Source of the DNA: Acidobacteriota bacterium
GTDB taxonomy: Bacteria; Acidobacteriota; Blastocatellia; Pyrinomonadales; Pyrinomonadaceae
Direction of reading: 5' to 3'
DNA length: 64,000 nt
NCBI GenBank assembly: GCA_016700175.1
Contig: CP065003.1
Coordinates: forward strand, 3,792,001-3,856,000
The translations under genes were made by a program, and so were the position numbers. Every line of letters starts with the position of its first letter. The first letter of the stretch is position 1. The notes beneath the pieces were generated by a model. It saw nothing but the letters and a program-made list of their open reading frames with translations. It was not told where the DNA came from and did no database searches. This document shows positions 17,101 to 26,903 of this stretch, piece by piece.

Positions 17101-18627
17101 ATGAATCGAGAAGAAATACTTGAATCGATTCGGACCCGGTCCGAGCCGTGGGACGTGGTCGTGATCGGCGGCGGCGCGACGGGCGCCGGGTGCGCTCTCG
17201 ATGCCGCCTCAAGGGGCCTATCGGTTCTGCTTCTCGAACAGGCCGACTTTGGAAAGGGAACCTCGAGCCGATCGACGAAACTGATCCACGGCGGTGTCCG
17301 ATATCTTGAGCAGGGAAACGTCTCGCTCGTTCGGGAAGCGCTTGCCGAGCGTAAGCTCCTGCTCGACATCGCAGCGGATTTCGTATCGCCTCAACCTTTC
17401 ATCGTTCCCTGTTTCAAACGCTCGGAGAAGCTTTATTACGCCGCAGGCCTGAAGATCTACGACGCGCTTTCCGGGAAGCGTTCGCTCGGACGCACAGACA
17501 CGCTAACGGCCAAGGAGACGATCGAAGCTCTGCCCGGACTCGATCCCGAAGGACTGGCAGGGGGCGTCCGGTACCTTGACGCGCAGTTCGACGATGCCCG
17601 ATTCCTTTTCGCGATCGTTTCGACCGCAGAAGAAAAAGGCGCTTTCGCGCTGAATTACGCGAAGGTAGAGAAGATCGAGCCGGGGACGCCGGTTCGTCTC
17701 TCGTTCCGGGACGAGCCGGGAAGTGAACTTTTCGAGGTCGATGCGCGGGCGGTGATCAACGCCGCTGGGATATTTGCCGATCAGGTCGAGTCGCTCGCGA
17801 CAGGCGAGCCGCCCTCGCGAATCGCGTACAGTCAGGGAATCCATCTCGTGTTCGATCCGGAGTTCCTCCCCGGTCCGAACGCGTTGATGATCCCGAAGAC
17901 TTCCGACGGTCGGGTCCTTTTTGCGATCCCCTGGCTCGGACAGCTTCTGATCGGCACGACGGACACTCCGGTCGACGAGCCCAAGCTTGAGCCTTCCGCG
18001 ATCGAAGGTGAGATAGATTTCGTGCTCGGAACCTGTCGCGGGTATTTCCGAAGAGCTCCCGTTCGAGAAGACATCAGATCGGTCTTCGCCGGCATACGCC
18101 CGCTTGTCAGGCGTGCCCGCGACAGGGGCACTTCGCGAATCTCCCGGGAACATCTTGTGGACGTCACTTCAGAGGGGATGGTCTCCGTCCGGGGAGGGAA
18201 GTGGACCACCTATCGAACGATGGCGAAGGACGCCGTCGATTCGGCTCTTGAGGCCGCGGGACTTCCGGCGAGGACTTGCTTGACCGAAAAGATCGAGATC
18301 CGCGACCGTGCCCGCGAAAGGGCGGACACGCTGGCTTCGGGCGATCCGGTGCTGGCGGAACCGGTTGTTCCGGGATTCCCATATAGAAAAGCCGAAGTAG
18401 TGGATGCGGTCAGGTCTGGAATGGCTTTGAAGCTTGAGGACGTGCTCGCGAGAAGGACCAGACTGCTTTTTCTCGACGCCCGAAAATCGATCGAAGCCGC
18501 AGGTCCCGCGGCGGAGTTGATGGGAGACGAACTCGGGTGGTCTGATGAGCGAAAAGAGCAGGAGATAAACGAATTTCGGTCAGTCGCCCAGAATTACGTT
18601 CCGGACGGACGGCGGGATCATTCATAG
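17101..18627 (+). CDS. glpD: Glycerol-3-phosphate dehydrogenase/oxidase (FAD)
   Basis: 508 residues. It oxidises sn-glycerol-3-phosphate to dihydroxyacetone phosphate, passing electrons to quinone at the inner membrane. The FAD-binding GGGATG is at residues 23-28, followed by the family signatures GKGTSSRSTKLIHGGVRYLE and the RPLVRRA segment; the C-terminal DAO_C domain is present. Length is normal. It completes the glycerol pathway with glpK. Its last 10 bases overlap the convergent pyridoxamine-oxidase-fold gene. Confidence 0.94.
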   Translation: MNREEILESIRTRSEPWDVVVIGGGATGAGCALDAASRGLSVLLLEQADFGKGTSSRSTKLIHGGVRYLEQGNVSLVREALAERKLLLDIAADFVSPQPFIVPCFKRSEKLYYAAGLKIYDALSGKRSLGRTDTLTAKETIEALPGLDPEGLAGGVRYLDAQFDDARFLFAIVSTAEEKGAFALNYAKVEKIEPGTPVRLSFRDEPGSELFEVDARAVINAAGIFADQVESLATGEPPSRIAYSQGIHLVFDPEFLPGPNALMIPKTSDGRVLFAIPWLGQLLIGTTDTPVDEPKLEPSAIEGEIDFVLGTCRGYFRRAPVREDIRSVFAGIRPLVRRARDRGTSRISREHLVDVTSEGMVSVRGGKWTTYRTMAKDAVDSALEAAGLPARTCLTEKIEIRDRARERADTLASGDPVLAEPVVPGFPYRKAEVVDAVRSGMALKLEDVLARRTRLLFLDARKSIEAAGPAAELMGDELGWSDERKEQEINEFRSVAQNYVPDGRRDHS

Positions 18628-19274
18628 AGCTTTTTAATGTAATCCGGGACCTCGATACCTTCAGGCAAAAGAGCGTCGGCAACCGGCTCAAGCGGCATTT
18701 GGACGATCGGCACAACGCCGGCCCAGATCGGAAGTTCGTAGTCGCGCTTGTCGTCCTTCGGTCCGCCCTCGCGGATCTTCGCCGCCGCGTCTTCAATTCG
18801 GATCGCGATCACCGACGTCACGTCGAGCTCTTTCTTTGTTGGCCCTCTCGAATCCGCCCATCTTCCCGGCAGGACGTTCTCAGAGATCACTTCCAGCGCG
18901 CGCACCTTCTCATTCTCGTCCTCGACGAGCGCGCCTTGGCCGAAAATAGTGACCGAGCGATAGTTCATCGAGTGGTGAAAAGCCGAGCGTGCAAGGACGA
19001 TCCCGTCGGTGATCGTGACGGTGACACATGCACGAAGGCCCTCCGACAGATTCTTGAGCATGCGGCTGATGGACGATCCGTGGATAAAGATCGTCTCGCC
19101 GTCGCGGGCGTACAGCGTTGGGATTACGAACGGCTGTCCTTCGACAGAAAACCCCACGTGGCACAGAAAGGCCTCGTCCAGGATGCCGAACACCGTTTCG
19201 CGGTCGTATTTCCCCCTCGACGCCTGGCGACGAACCGTGTTCCTCTCGTGTTTTTCGAATTCAGATCCGGCCAT
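18618..19274 (-). CDS. Pyridoxamine 5'-phosphate oxidase-fold flavoprotein (NimA-like)
   Basis: 218 residues. The split-barrel FMN-binding fold is indicated by HVGFSVEGQPFVIPTLYARDGETIFIHGS, CVTVTITDGIVLARSAFHHSMNYRSV and the C-terminal AAKIREGGPKDD segment. This matches the NimA / PNPOx-like subgroup rather than true PdxH. Such proteins bind FMN, and some reduce nitroimidazoles; the natural substrate is unknown. It ends convergently inside the 3' end of glpD and lies 9 bp after galU, so it is probably co-transcribed with it. Confidence 0.8.
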   Translation of the reverse strand: MAGSEFEKHERNTVRRQASRGKYDRETVFGILDEAFLCHVGFSVEGQPFVIPTLYARDGETIFIHGSSISRMLKNLSEGLRACVTVTITDGIVLARSAFHHSMNYRSVTIFGQGALVEDENEKVRALEVISENVLPGRWADSRGPTKKELDVTSVIAIRIEDAAAKIREGGPKDDKRDYELPIWAGVVPIVQMPLEPVADALLPEGIEVPDYIKKLYE

Positions 19275-19283
19275 CAGATCTCC

Positions 19284-20156
19284 CTACGAAAGGTCGAGCG
19301 ACTTCAGATACTCCCTGAACTCGTCCCCAAGATCGTCCCGCTTCAAGGCAAACTCCACCGTCGCGATAAGAAAGCCGAGCTTGTCTCCGGCGTCGTGCCT
19401 CTTCCCCTCGAGCCGCACCGCGTAGAGCGGTCGTTCCTCGAGAAGATCGCGCATCGCGTCGGTAATTTGGATCTCTCCGCCGGCGCCTTTCTTCGTGTTC
19501 TCGATCGCCGGAAAAATGTCCGGCGTCAGGATGTACCGCCCGATGATCGCAAGGTCAGAAGGCGCGTCTTCGTACGCAGGCTTCTCGACCATGTCGCGCA
19601 CACGGAAGACGTTCGGCTCGACCTCCTCGGCGTCGATCACGCCGAACCGGGAGATCGCGGGACCCTCGACCTGCATCGTCGCGACGACGGGATCGCCGTA
19701 CTTTTCGTATACGTCGATGAGCTGTCTCATCGCGGGCACTGCCGAATCGACGACATCGTCGGCGAGGAGCACGGCGAAAGCCTCGTTCGGGGTGAAATCC
19801 GATGCCTGGAGGATCGCGTGGCCGAGTCCGAGAGCCTGTTTCTGACGAGTGTAGGAGATCCTCGCGATCTCCGAGATCCCCCGGACCATATTGAACAGGT
19901 CGTCTTTCTTCCTCTCCTTCAGCAATTGTTCGAGTTCGAAAGAGATGTCAAAATGGTTCTCGATCGGAGCCTTTTCTCGCCCGGTCACGATCAGGATCGA
20001 CTCGATCCCGGACGCGACGGCCTCTTCAACCGACACCTGGATCAAAGGCTTGTCCACCAGCGGCAGCATCTCTTTCGGAGATGCCTTGGTCGCGGGAAGG
20101 AACCTTGTGCCGAGGCCGGCAGCGGGAAAAACAGCTTTTCTGATCTTGTTTGCCAT
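19284..20156 (-). CDS. galU: UTP--glucose-1-phosphate uridylyltransferase
   Basis: 290 residues. It makes UDP-glucose from UTP and glucose-1-phosphate for glycan synthesis. The nucleotidyltransferase signature (AAGLGTRFLPATKASPKEML, residues 12-31) is followed by VDKPLIQ, the LGLGHAIL and LLADDVV motifs, and VEKP. Length matches bacterial GalU. It is divergent from serS (98 bp) and upstream of the pyridoxamine-oxidase-fold gene. Confidence 0.94.
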   Translation of the reverse strand: MANKIRKAVFPAAGLGTRFLPATKASPKEMLPLVDKPLIQVSVEEAVASGIESILIVTGREKAPIENHFDISFELEQLLKERKKDDLFNMVRGISEIARISYTRQKQALGLGHAILQASDFTPNEAFAVLLADDVVDSAVPAMRQLIDVYEKYGDPVVATMQVEGPAISRFGVIDAEEVEPNVFRVRDMVEKPAYEDAPSDLAIIGRYILTPDIFPAIENTKKGAGGEIQITDAMRDLLEERPLYAVRLEGKRHDAGDKLGFLIATVEFALKRDDLGDEFREYLKSLDLS

Positions 20157-20254
20157 AATTTTTCTGCGGCGGTACGGCCGAAAGAAGAAAGTTTAGTAGA
20201 TAACTTGGCAGGGAACAACATCGGCGCTCGCGCCTTGGAAGATGAATATAAGAC

Positions 20255-21547
20255 ATGCTTGATCTGAACTTTGTAAGGGAAAACCTCGATACCGTCCGTG
20301 AGGCGCTAAAGAAACGAAACGCTTCCGCAGACGTGCTGGACGACTTCACTCGGCTCGACGTCGAGCGCCGCGAGGTCATAGGCAAGGCCGACGATGTTAA
20401 CCGCCGCCGAAATGAAGCCAGCAAAGAGATCGGTGCGCTGATGCAGGCGGGAAACCGCGAAGAGGCCGAAGCGAAAAAGGAAGAGGTCGCCGGCCTGAAG
20501 GGTCTTCAGTCGGAGCTCGAGGAGAAACGGAAGGAACTTGAATCAGCGATGGATGAACTGCTCGCCGGTCTTCCGAACATCCCGGCCGAAGATGTCCCCG
20601 CAGGCGTCGACGAATCGGACAATGTCGAAATCCGCAAATGGGGAGAGCCGGCGAAGTTCGATTTCGAACCGCTCGACCATGTCGACATAGGGGAAAAGCT
20701 CGGCATCCTGGACCTTGAGCGGGCGGCGAAGATAGCGGGGACCCGGTTCGCGATCCTCAACGGCGCGGGAGCAAGGCTCGAGCGGGCGCTGATAAATTTC
20801 ATGCTCGAGGTCCACACGACGAAGCACGGATATACCGAAACGCTTCCCCCGTTCCTTGTGAACCGGACCGCGTTGTTCGGCACGAACCAGCTGCCGAAGT
20901 TCGAAGAGGACCTGTTCCACATAAAGGACGAGCGCGGATTTGCCCTGATTCCGACGGCCGAAGTGCCGGTGACCAACTATTTCGGAGGGGAGATCCTTGA
21001 AGCGAAGGACCTGCCGTTGAAGTACACGGCGTATACGCCTTGCTTCCGCAGCGAGGCGGGAAGCTACGGGAAAGATACGCGAGGCCTGATCAGGCAGCAT
21101 CAGTTCGAAAAGGTCGAGCTTGTAAAAGTAACGCTTCCGGAGAATTCCTGGGACGAGCACGAGAAGTTGACCGCCGACGCGGAGACGATCCTCCAGATGC
21201 TCGAACTGCCGTACAGAACGGTCGTGCTTTCGACGGGCGATCTGGGTTTTGGCGCGGCGAAGACGTATGACATCGAGGTGTGGCTGCCTTCGCAGAACAC
21301 TTACAGAGAGATCTCGAGCTGCTCGAACTGCCTGGATTTCCAGGCGCGAAGGATGAACCTGCGTTTCCGTCGCGCGGGCGGCGAGAAACCTGAGTTCGCG
21401 CATACGCTTAACGGCTCGGGCCTCGCAGTCGGAAGGGCCTGGATCGCGATACTTGAGAATTACCAGCAGGAGGACGGAAGCGTGATGATCCCCGAGATCC
21501 TCAGGCCTTTTATGGGCGGGATGGAAAAGATCGGTCTCGCGGAATAG
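20255..21547 (+). CDS. serS: Seryl-tRNA synthetase
   Basis: 430 residues. It charges tRNA-Ser (and tRNA-Sec where present). An N-terminal coiled-coil tRNA-binding arm covers about residues 30-100. The class II core has motif 2 ([21 protein letters not shown]) and motif 3 ([19 protein letters not shown]), with the TAEVP serine-binding loop. All family features are complete. It starts at ATG 20255 ([12 protein letters not shown]). Confidence 0.97.
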   Translation: MLDLNFVRENLDTVREALKKRNASADVLDDFTRLDVERREVIGKADDVNRRRNEASKEIGALMQAGNREEAEAKKEEVAGLKGLQSELEEKRKELESAMDELLAGLPNIPAEDVPAGVDESDNVEIRKWGEPAKFDFEPLDHVDIGEKLGILDLERAAKIAGTRFAILNGAGARLERALINFMLEVHTTKHGYTETLPPFLVNRTALFGTNQLPKFEEDLFHIKDERGFALIPTAEVPVTNYFGGEILEAKDLPLKYTAYTPCFRSEAGSYGKDTRGLIRQHQFEKVELVKVTLPENSWDEHEKLTADAETILQMLELPYRTVVLSTGDLGFGAAKTYDIEVWLPSQNTYREISSCSNCLDFQARRMNLRFRRAGGEKPEFAHTLNGSGLAVGRAWIAILENYQQEDGSVMIPEILRPFMGGMEKIGLAE

Positions 21548-21555
21548 GGATTTCA

Positions 21556-21667
21556 ACGCAACGGACGCAAAGGACGCGAAGAAAGGAAAGAACGTTCGAT
21601 TTCAGGGGCCAATCATGGTTTTTGGATCCCGGGCCGGAATCGTCGCGTCCACCGCGTCCTTTGCGTT
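21556..21667. repeat. Inverted pair of 9-nt short tandem repeats
   Basis: Three 9-mers of ACGCAAAGG type at 21556-21582 face three complementary 9-mers (CGTCGCGTC, CACCGCGTC, CTTTGCGTT) at 21641-21667. A perfect 14-bp inverted match (21565-21578 with 21653-21666) could form a long hairpin between serS and mazE. Confidence 0.65.
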
Positions 21668-21702
21668 TGACGAATCCCGAGTTCGTAATTACATTGTAAC
21701 CA

Positions 21703-21957
21703 ATGAAAGCGAAGATCGTCCGCATTGGTAACTCGCAAGGGGTCCGGATCCCGAAGGTGATGCTAACCGACAGCCGGCTCGAGGAGGATGTCGAGCTGGA
21801 GATCTGCGACGAGGGAATTCTGATAAGGCCCGCCAAGAACCCGCGCCAGAACTGGGACGAGGCATTCAGATCGATGGCCGAAGAGGACGCCGACGAGATG
21901 CTGATCGAAGACGGCGAAGCCCCAACCGCCTTTGAAAAGGAAGAATGGCGATGGTGA
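21703..21957 (+). CDS. mazE: MazE-like antitoxin (AbrB/SpoVT fold)
   Basis: 84 residues. The swapped-hairpin beta-barrel DNA-binding domain is MKAKIVRIGNSQGVRIPKVML followed by DVELEICDEGILIRPA. The acidic C-terminus (residues 45-84) would bind and block the toxin. Its end overlaps the mazF start by 13 bp, the usual coupling in type II modules. The pair should repress its own promoter. Confidence 0.88.
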   Translation: MKAKIVRIGNSQGVRIPKVMLTDSRLEEDVELEICDEGILIRPAKNPRQNWDEAFRSMAEEDADEMLIEDGEAPTAFEKEEWRW

Positions 21958-22271
21958 GCCGATTCGAGATCTACCTGCTTAACCTCGATCCGGAGATCTC
22001 AGCCGATCCGAGGAACAGCCGGCCGTGCGTCGTCGTTTCGCCGGACGAGATGAACCGGAACATCGATTCGGTCATCGTCGCGCCGGTATCCTCCGACGTT
22101 CGGAAGTACCCGACGCGTGTTCCATTCGAATTCCTTGAGAAGAAAAGATCGATGGTCCTCGACCAGATCCGAACCGTCGAGAAAGCACGGCTGTTCAAGA
22201 AGATCGGCGAACTGAACGGCGCCGCCCGCGAGCGGGCGGTCTCCGTGCTCCAGGAGATGTTCGCGGAATGA
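21945..22271 (+). CDS. mazF: MazF/PemK-type endoribonuclease toxin
   Basis: 108 residues. MazF-fold signatures are RFEIYLLNLDPEISADPRNSRPCVVVSP and VIVAPVSSDVRKYPTRVPFE, with conserved DQIRTVEKARL. The arginine in RPCVVVSP and the serine/threonine of the PVSS block match the RNA-cleaving site of the family. The start is ATG 21945 or ATG 21951; the first has GGAAG upstream. It is part of a mazEF module between serS and sppA. Confidence 0.88.
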   Translation: MAMVSRFEIYLLNLDPEISADPRNSRPCVVVSPDEMNRNIDSVIVAPVSSDVRKYPTRVPFEFLEKKRSMVLDQIRTVEKARLFKKIGELNGAARERAVSVLQEMFAE

Positions 22272-22276
22272 AGAAA

Positions 22277-22300
22277 GGCGGGCCCAAGAGCCCGCCTTCG
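22277..22300. terminator. Bidirectional terminator between mazF and sppA
   Basis: Stem GGCGGGC (22277-22283) / GCCCGCC (22290-22296), loop CCAAGA. It sits between convergent genes 5 bp after the mazF stop. T-richness is modest on either side. Confidence 0.6.
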
Positions 22301-22321
22301 TCGTGATCGAATGGATCCGGT

Positions 22322-24124
22322 TTATCTGATCTCCAGTTCGTACGGCAGCATCATCATCGCCTCGCCTCGCTTCATCCTGTCGAACAAAGCCGCGTACCTC
22401 AGCGAACGGCGGACATCTTCCGGCAGAGATCTGATCAGAGCCTCCTGCGCCCTGCGTTCGCTTTCAGAGAAGGTCGAGTCCTCGGGAGTGCCGAAGATCC
22501 TGTCAAGGAGCGTTTCGGCCTTTGGCAGCACGACCCGCTTTACTTCCTGATCGGCCGGAAGTTTGGCCAGCGACTTGGCGATCTCGATCGCCTTCTCGAG
22601 GCCGCCGAACTCATCCACAAGACCGTTCGCCTTCGCCTGGTTCCCGGTCCATACTCGTCCCTGCCCCAGCGAATCGACCTTTTCATTGTTCATCTTGCGG
22701 CCGGTGGCTACCTTAGGCACGAAATTGTCGTAGTAAATACTGTTCGCCTGTTCCTGGAATTTCGCGCGCTCTTCTTCCGTCCATTTCTCGGTTTCCCGGA
22801 AGATCCCCGCGTTCTTGCCTTTCAGCACGTATTGGCTGTTCACGCCTACCCAGTCATAGAAACCGCTTAGAACCGGCTTTCCAAGAAACACCCCGATAGA
22901 ACCAGTAAGTGTCGAAGGTTCGGCGACGATCTTGTTAGCGTTGCAGGCAATGTAGTAGCCGCCGGACGCAGCGACGTCCCCCATCGAAACGACGACCGGT
23001 TTCTTGGCCTTGGCTTTCTCGATCGCGTGCCACATCAGGTCCGAAGCGAGAGCTGAGCCGCCCGGGCTGTCCACACGAAGGACGATAGCCTTTATGGTCT
23101 CGTCCTCGGCGGCCAGGTTCACGGCTTCCACGATCGTGTCCGATCCCATTGTCTGGGCGCCGAAAGGGCTGTTGGTGGACCGGCCGGTTGAGATCGCCCC
23201 CGATGCGTAGATCACGGCGATCCTTTCGCCCGTGTTCAGCCCGAGTGACTCTGCGGGTACCTGCTTATAGCTTCCCGCACTGATAGTCCTGAGTTTGTCT
23301 TCTTTTGCGTAACCGAGCCGCTTGTGAAGTTCTTCGTAAACCTCATCCCTGTACTTTGCTCCGTCGAGCAGGCCCACGCCCTTGTCCGCAGCCTGGACCG
23401 CATTGTATGGCGCATTGTCGATGAGTTCGCGGACACGTTCCGCCGGCAGTTTCCGGTCTTCGGCAATCGAATTGACCAGCCTTCCGTACAGATCGTCAAG
23501 CAATGCGTTTAGGACCTCCCGGTGTGCTTCGGACATTTCCTTCCGGGTGTACTGGTCAGGAGCATTCTTGTACTTTCCTATCTGGATGACGTCCGGCTCG
23601 ATCCCCAGCTTCTCGAGCGATCCCCCGTAGAAAACAGCATTGGCGGCGAATCCGGTTATATATATGTCACCGGTCGGCGGCATATAGATCTTCTCCGCCG
23701 CGGAGGCTATGTAGTACTCCTTGTTCGTACCAAGCTCCGTGTATGCATAAAGCGGCTTTCCGGAAGTCCGAAAGTCCTTCAAGGCCCTTCGCAGTTCGTC
23801 CGCCTTTCCCCAGCCAAGCCCCGAAAACTCTATGTCCAGGAGTACGGCTCCGATCCGGCTGTCGGCCTTCGCCTTCCTGAGCTGGGTCAAGAGACTCGAG
23901 AATGACTGGGATGTCGGTATCCCGAGCAGGTCAGCCGCCGGGTCGTCCGCGGAATGATCCGGGAGTTCGCCCGCGACCTTGAGCACGAGCACGCTGTTCT
24001 CCGGCACGCTCGGCCGGCCGAGCGATTCGGCGAGCAGGATCAGCCCGATTACGGCAACCAGCACAAGCGCCAAGAGGGCGCCTGCAACGATAATGATAAT
24101 TTTTCCGGTTTTTGAAATAGCCAT
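22322..24124 (-). CDS. sppA: Signal peptide peptidase SppA, 67-kDa type
   Basis: 600 residues. It digests cleaved signal peptides at the periplasmic face of the inner membrane. One N-terminal membrane anchor (residues 9-32) precedes two S49 domains. Catalytic lysine K186 lies in GKYKNAP, and nucleophile S387 lies in GDVAASGGYY; these align with Lys209 and Ser409 of the E. coli enzyme. Length matches the tandem-domain form. It converges with mazEF at the 22277 hairpin. Confidence 0.95.
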   Translation of the reverse strand: MAISKTGKIIIIVAGALLALVLVAVIGLILLAESLGRPSVPENSVLVLKVAGELPDHSADDPAADLLGIPTSQSFSSLLTQLRKAKADSRIGAVLLDIEFSGLGWGKADELRRALKDFRTSGKPLYAYTELGTNKEYYIASAAEKIYMPPTGDIYITGFAANAVFYGGSLEKLGIEPDVIQIGKYKNAPDQYTRKEMSEAHREVLNALLDDLYGRLVNSIAEDRKLPAERVRELIDNAPYNAVQAADKGVGLLDGAKYRDEVYEELHKRLGYAKEDKLRTISAGSYKQVPAESLGLNTGERIAVIYASGAISTGRSTNSPFGAQTMGSDTIVEAVNLAAEDETIKAIVLRVDSPGGSALASDLMWHAIEKAKAKKPVVVSMGDVAASGGYYIACNANKIVAEPSTLTGSIGVFLGKPVLSGFYDWVGVNSQYVLKGKNAGIFRETEKWTEEERAKFQEQANSIYYDNFVPKVATGRKMNNEKVDSLGQGRVWTGNQAKANGLVDEFGGLEKAIEIAKSLAKLPADQEVKRVVLPKAETLLDRIFGTPEDSTFSESERRAQEALIRSLPEDVRRSLRYAALFDRMKRGEAMMMLPYELEIR

Positions 24125-24219
24125 GTCTTATGATTTCCCGGCTCGTCCGGGCGTGAAGAAAAACGGTCCGAAGGCCATCGCGTTCTACGCACGGGAAGCT
24201 CAAAAAGTTTGGGAGGGCG

Positions 24220-25041
24220 TCATCTGAAGAGCCGCTTTTGTATCTCCAGATCTCGAAGATCGGCGATGCCTTTTCCGGACAGCTCTCTAAGCTTGTTCAC
24301 GCTCGCCGGAGCAAAGCCTTCAGTGAGGTTGCTGAAATACACGTACGCGTCCCGGTCCCGAAGCTCGCTGAGTCTATCGTACCATTCCGCTATGAGCCGG
24401 TCCTTCGGACGGACCACGCGGTCGAAGCGCTCCAGGTCCCTGGCTCCCATAAACCTCACGTAAACAGGGAGTCTCGAATCCCTTTCAAGCGCGGCAAACC
24501 AAAGATCACGCCCGATCCATTCACCCTCTACGGTACACAGCCATGAACCGCGCTTTTCCAGTTCGTTGAATGTCCATTCGACAAGCCACGCCGGGTCCCT
24601 GAATTCGACCGCGAAGCTGCTCTCTCGCGGAAGAAACGAGAGGAACTCCCGGAGCCTTGCCGCGTTCTCGCGGTTGGCGCGAAACGAAGGCGGAAGCTGT
24701 ATGAGAATCGGCCCGAGCTTCTCCTTCAGTAGTGAGGCCCTAAAGAAGAACTCTTCGGCGATCGGGTATGCTGTTTTCTGAAGCCGCAGTTCGTGCGTAA
24801 TCTCGCGTGGCATCTTGAGTGCGAAAAGAAAGCCCTCGGAAGTCCGCGCGTACCAGTTCCCGAACGTGTCCGCTGAGGGCGGCGCATAGAAAGTGGAATC
24901 CACCTCGACCGTGTCGAATACCCTGGAGTACAGTCCGAGCATATCTTCCGACCTTGTTCCGGGAGGGTAGAAAACATGCTCCGCGCCGCTTGTGGTTATC
25001 CAGTCGGTATAGTTCCAACCTTGGCATCCGGTCCGGATCAT
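24220..25041 (-). CDS. DUF72 domain protein
   Basis: 273 residues from ATG 25041 (MIRTGCQGWNYTDW). DUF72 features are the N-terminal GCQGWNY, YPPGTRSEDMLGLYSRVFDTVEVDSTFY, the FLFALKMPREITH block, LIQLPPSF, and the C-terminal DAYVYFSN. The family is TIM-barrel-like and its biochemical activity is not established. It is probably a single-gene unit, ending 96 bp from the sppA start. Confidence 0.85.
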   Translation of the reverse strand: MIRTGCQGWNYTDWITTSGAEHVFYPPGTRSEDMLGLYSRVFDTVEVDSTFYAPPSADTFGNWYARTSEGFLFALKMPREITHELRLQKTAYPIAEEFFFRASLLKEKLGPILIQLPPSFRANRENAARLREFLSFLPRESSFAVEFRDPAWLVEWTFNELEKRGSWLCTVEGEWIGRDLWFAALERDSRLPVYVRFMGARDLERFDRVVRPKDRLIAEWYDRLSELRDRDAYVYFSNLTEGFAPASVNKLRELSGKGIADLRDLEIQKRLFR

Positions 25042-25493
25042 TAATCTATTCTGCCATCCGGAGGCGGATCGCTTCCATACAAGAATTCGTTTGTAGGTTC
25101 CCGGAAGTCCGAATTTCCCGGTGATGCAACCGCCTCGCTGAGCGCTTAATCGAACCCGGCACACGCATTATTTTGGGCTTCCACACCGAACCGGGCGGTT
25201 GATCACGCCGGCAGTTCGGTCAGTGCCAGCTCCTGCGATTCGTCACTTGCGTTCGATACGCTCTCTGTAAAGTTAATGCGTACTGTGGTTTACAATTGGA
25301 GGTCGTTGCGCCGCCGCCACCGGATGTTAAGCTTGTCGCAGTCTGAAGAGCGGTTGAATAGCCTCGTTTGCGGGCATCGGGCGGCCAATGTAAATTTTTG
25401 TAAGGATTCAAGTTTCAGCAGATTGACCCCTTTATTTCCGATATCTATTTTTGTATTCTCCGATTCAACTTTTCATATATCAGGTAATTATTT
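25042..25493. promoter_or_regulatory. Divergent intergenic region with sigma-70-like promoter for the NtrC gene
   Basis: A 452-bp gap without a gene. The 3' part is AT-rich. On the plus strand TTGACC (25423-25428) and TATTTT (25446-25451) are separated by 17 bp and lie about 43 bp before ATG 25494. No tandem repeat is obvious. Confidence 0.45.
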
Positions 25494-26903
25494 ATGGCCA
25501 AAAAAGGTTCGGTCCTTGTTTGCGACGACGAAGAGATCATGCGCGACGTGCTCGAGACCGTGCTGTCCGGAGCGGGCTACAAGGTTGAACTCGCGAAGAC
25601 CGGCGAAGAGGCGATCGAGAAGTACGACAACAAGCCGTTCGACGTCGTTCTTATGGACGTGTCTATGCCGGGTATGGGCGGGCTGACGGCGCTCCAGGAG
25701 CTGATCAAACTCGACGACGACGCTGTTGTACTGATAATCACCGCGTTCGCAACCTTCGACACCGCGATCTCAGCTTGGGAGAAAGGCGCGACGGGATGTA
25801 TCAGAAAACCTTTCAAAAACGAGCAGATCCTCGCACTTGTCGCAAAAGGGGTGAAGAAGCGGCAGAAAGAGGAAGAGCGGCAAACTCTTCGCCAGGTCAT
25901 GGCGCGTTCCGTTCAGAGGGATTCGATCATCGGGCGTTCCGAGCGAATGGAGAACGTCTTCCGGATGATCGAGAGAATAGCGCCGGCGCGCTCGACCGTG
26001 CTGATCACCGGTGAATCGGGAACGGGAAAAGAACTGATCGCGAAATCTATCCACGAGTCCAGCTCGCGGTCTGAGTGCCCGTTCGTGCCGGTCAACTGTT
26101 CGAATATCCCTTCAGAACTGCTCGAAAGCGAATTGTTCGGACATACTAAAGGAGCATTTACGGGCGCGGTCAACGCGAAGAAGGGCCTTTTCGAAGTCGC
26201 CGACACCGGCACGATCTTTCTTGACGAGATCGGCGATCTGAGGCCGGAAACGCAGATCCGTCTGCTCCGTGTAATTCAGGAAAAGGAGTTCACGCCACTT
26301 GGCGAGACGAAACCCGTCTCGGTGGATGTGAGGATCATCGCGGCGACGAACGTTGATCTGAAAGAAGCGGTCAAAAGCGGCGTGTTTCGCGAAGACCTTT
26401 ACTACAGGCTTTCTGTCGTCCCGATCGAGCTTCCCCCGCTTCGGGAGCGAAAGCAGGATATTCTTCCGCTCACCCAGCATTTTATTAAGAAGTATAACGA
26501 AGAGAACGCAAGGGAGATCTCAGCAACGCTCGATCCCGAGGTGCTCTCGCTGCTTGAGCACTACCATTACCCCGGGAACGTCCGCGAGCTTGAGAACATC
26601 ATCGAGCGCGCAGTGGTCATCGCGCCGACTAACGAGATCACTCGCGACTGCCTTCGCCCTGAAGTGCTTGACCCCGGACTCGCCATCACCCTGTCAAAGG
26701 AAAGCCGGGGAACCTCGTCGGATATCGATATTTCGAACGGCGTTACGTTTTACGACGAAGTCAAGAGATTCGAGGTCGACCTGATCCAGAGGGCGCTGCA
26801 TCAGACCGGCGGACACCAGTCCCGGGCGGCGAGACTCTTGGGGCTCAACGCGACGACTCTCAACTCGAAGATCAAGAGCTACAACATCGTCACCAGGCAT
26901 TGA
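25494..26903 (+). CDS. NtrC-family sigma-54-dependent response regulator
   Basis: 469 residues. The receiver domain (7-120) has the acidic pocket DDEE at 11-14, phospho-acceptor D55 and K105. The AAA+ domain has Walker A GESGTGKE at 173-180, the sigma-54 contact loop GAFTGA at 220-225 and Walker B IFLDEIG (D244/E245). A Fis-type HTH is at the C-terminus (HQSRAARLLGLNATTLNSKIK). All residues needed for phosphorylation and sigma-54 activation are intact. No histidine kinase gene is adjacent. I found no clear -24/-12 promoter near the downstream receptor gene, so its targets are unknown. Confidence 0.92.
   Translation: MAKKGSVLVCDDEEIMRDVLETVLSGAGYKVELAKTGEEAIEKYDNKPFDVVLMDVSMPGMGGLTALQELIKLDDDAVVLIITAFATFDTAISAWEKGATGCIRKPFKNEQILALVAKGVKKRQKEEERQTLRQVMARSVQRDSIIGRSERMENVFRMIERIAPARSTVLITGESGTGKELIAKSIHESSSRSECPFVPVNCSNIPSELLESELFGHTKGAFTGAVNAKKGLFEVADTGTIFLDEIGDLRPETQIRLLRVIQEKEFTPLGETKPVSVDVRIIAATNVDLKEAVKSGVFREDLYYRLSVVPIELPPLRERKQDILPLTQHFIKKYNEENAREISATLDPEVLSLLEHYHYPGNVRELENIIERAVVIAPTNEITRDCLRPEVLDPGLAITLSKESRGTSSDIDISNGVTFYDEVKRFEVDLIQRALHQTGGHQSRAARLLGLNATTLNSKIKSYNIVTRH

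Noticed and set aside
18699..20267. A 522-codon open frame on the plus strand opposite the pyridoxamine-oxidase-fold gene and galU
   Set aside because: The opposite strand encodes two proteins with clear family motifs; this frame is rich in Arg, Asp and His as expected for an antisense shadow in GC-rich DNA.
24123..24227. A 34-codon plus-strand frame overlapping the sppA start
   Set aside because: Short, no ribosome site, lies across the sppA start region and runs into the DUF72 gene end.
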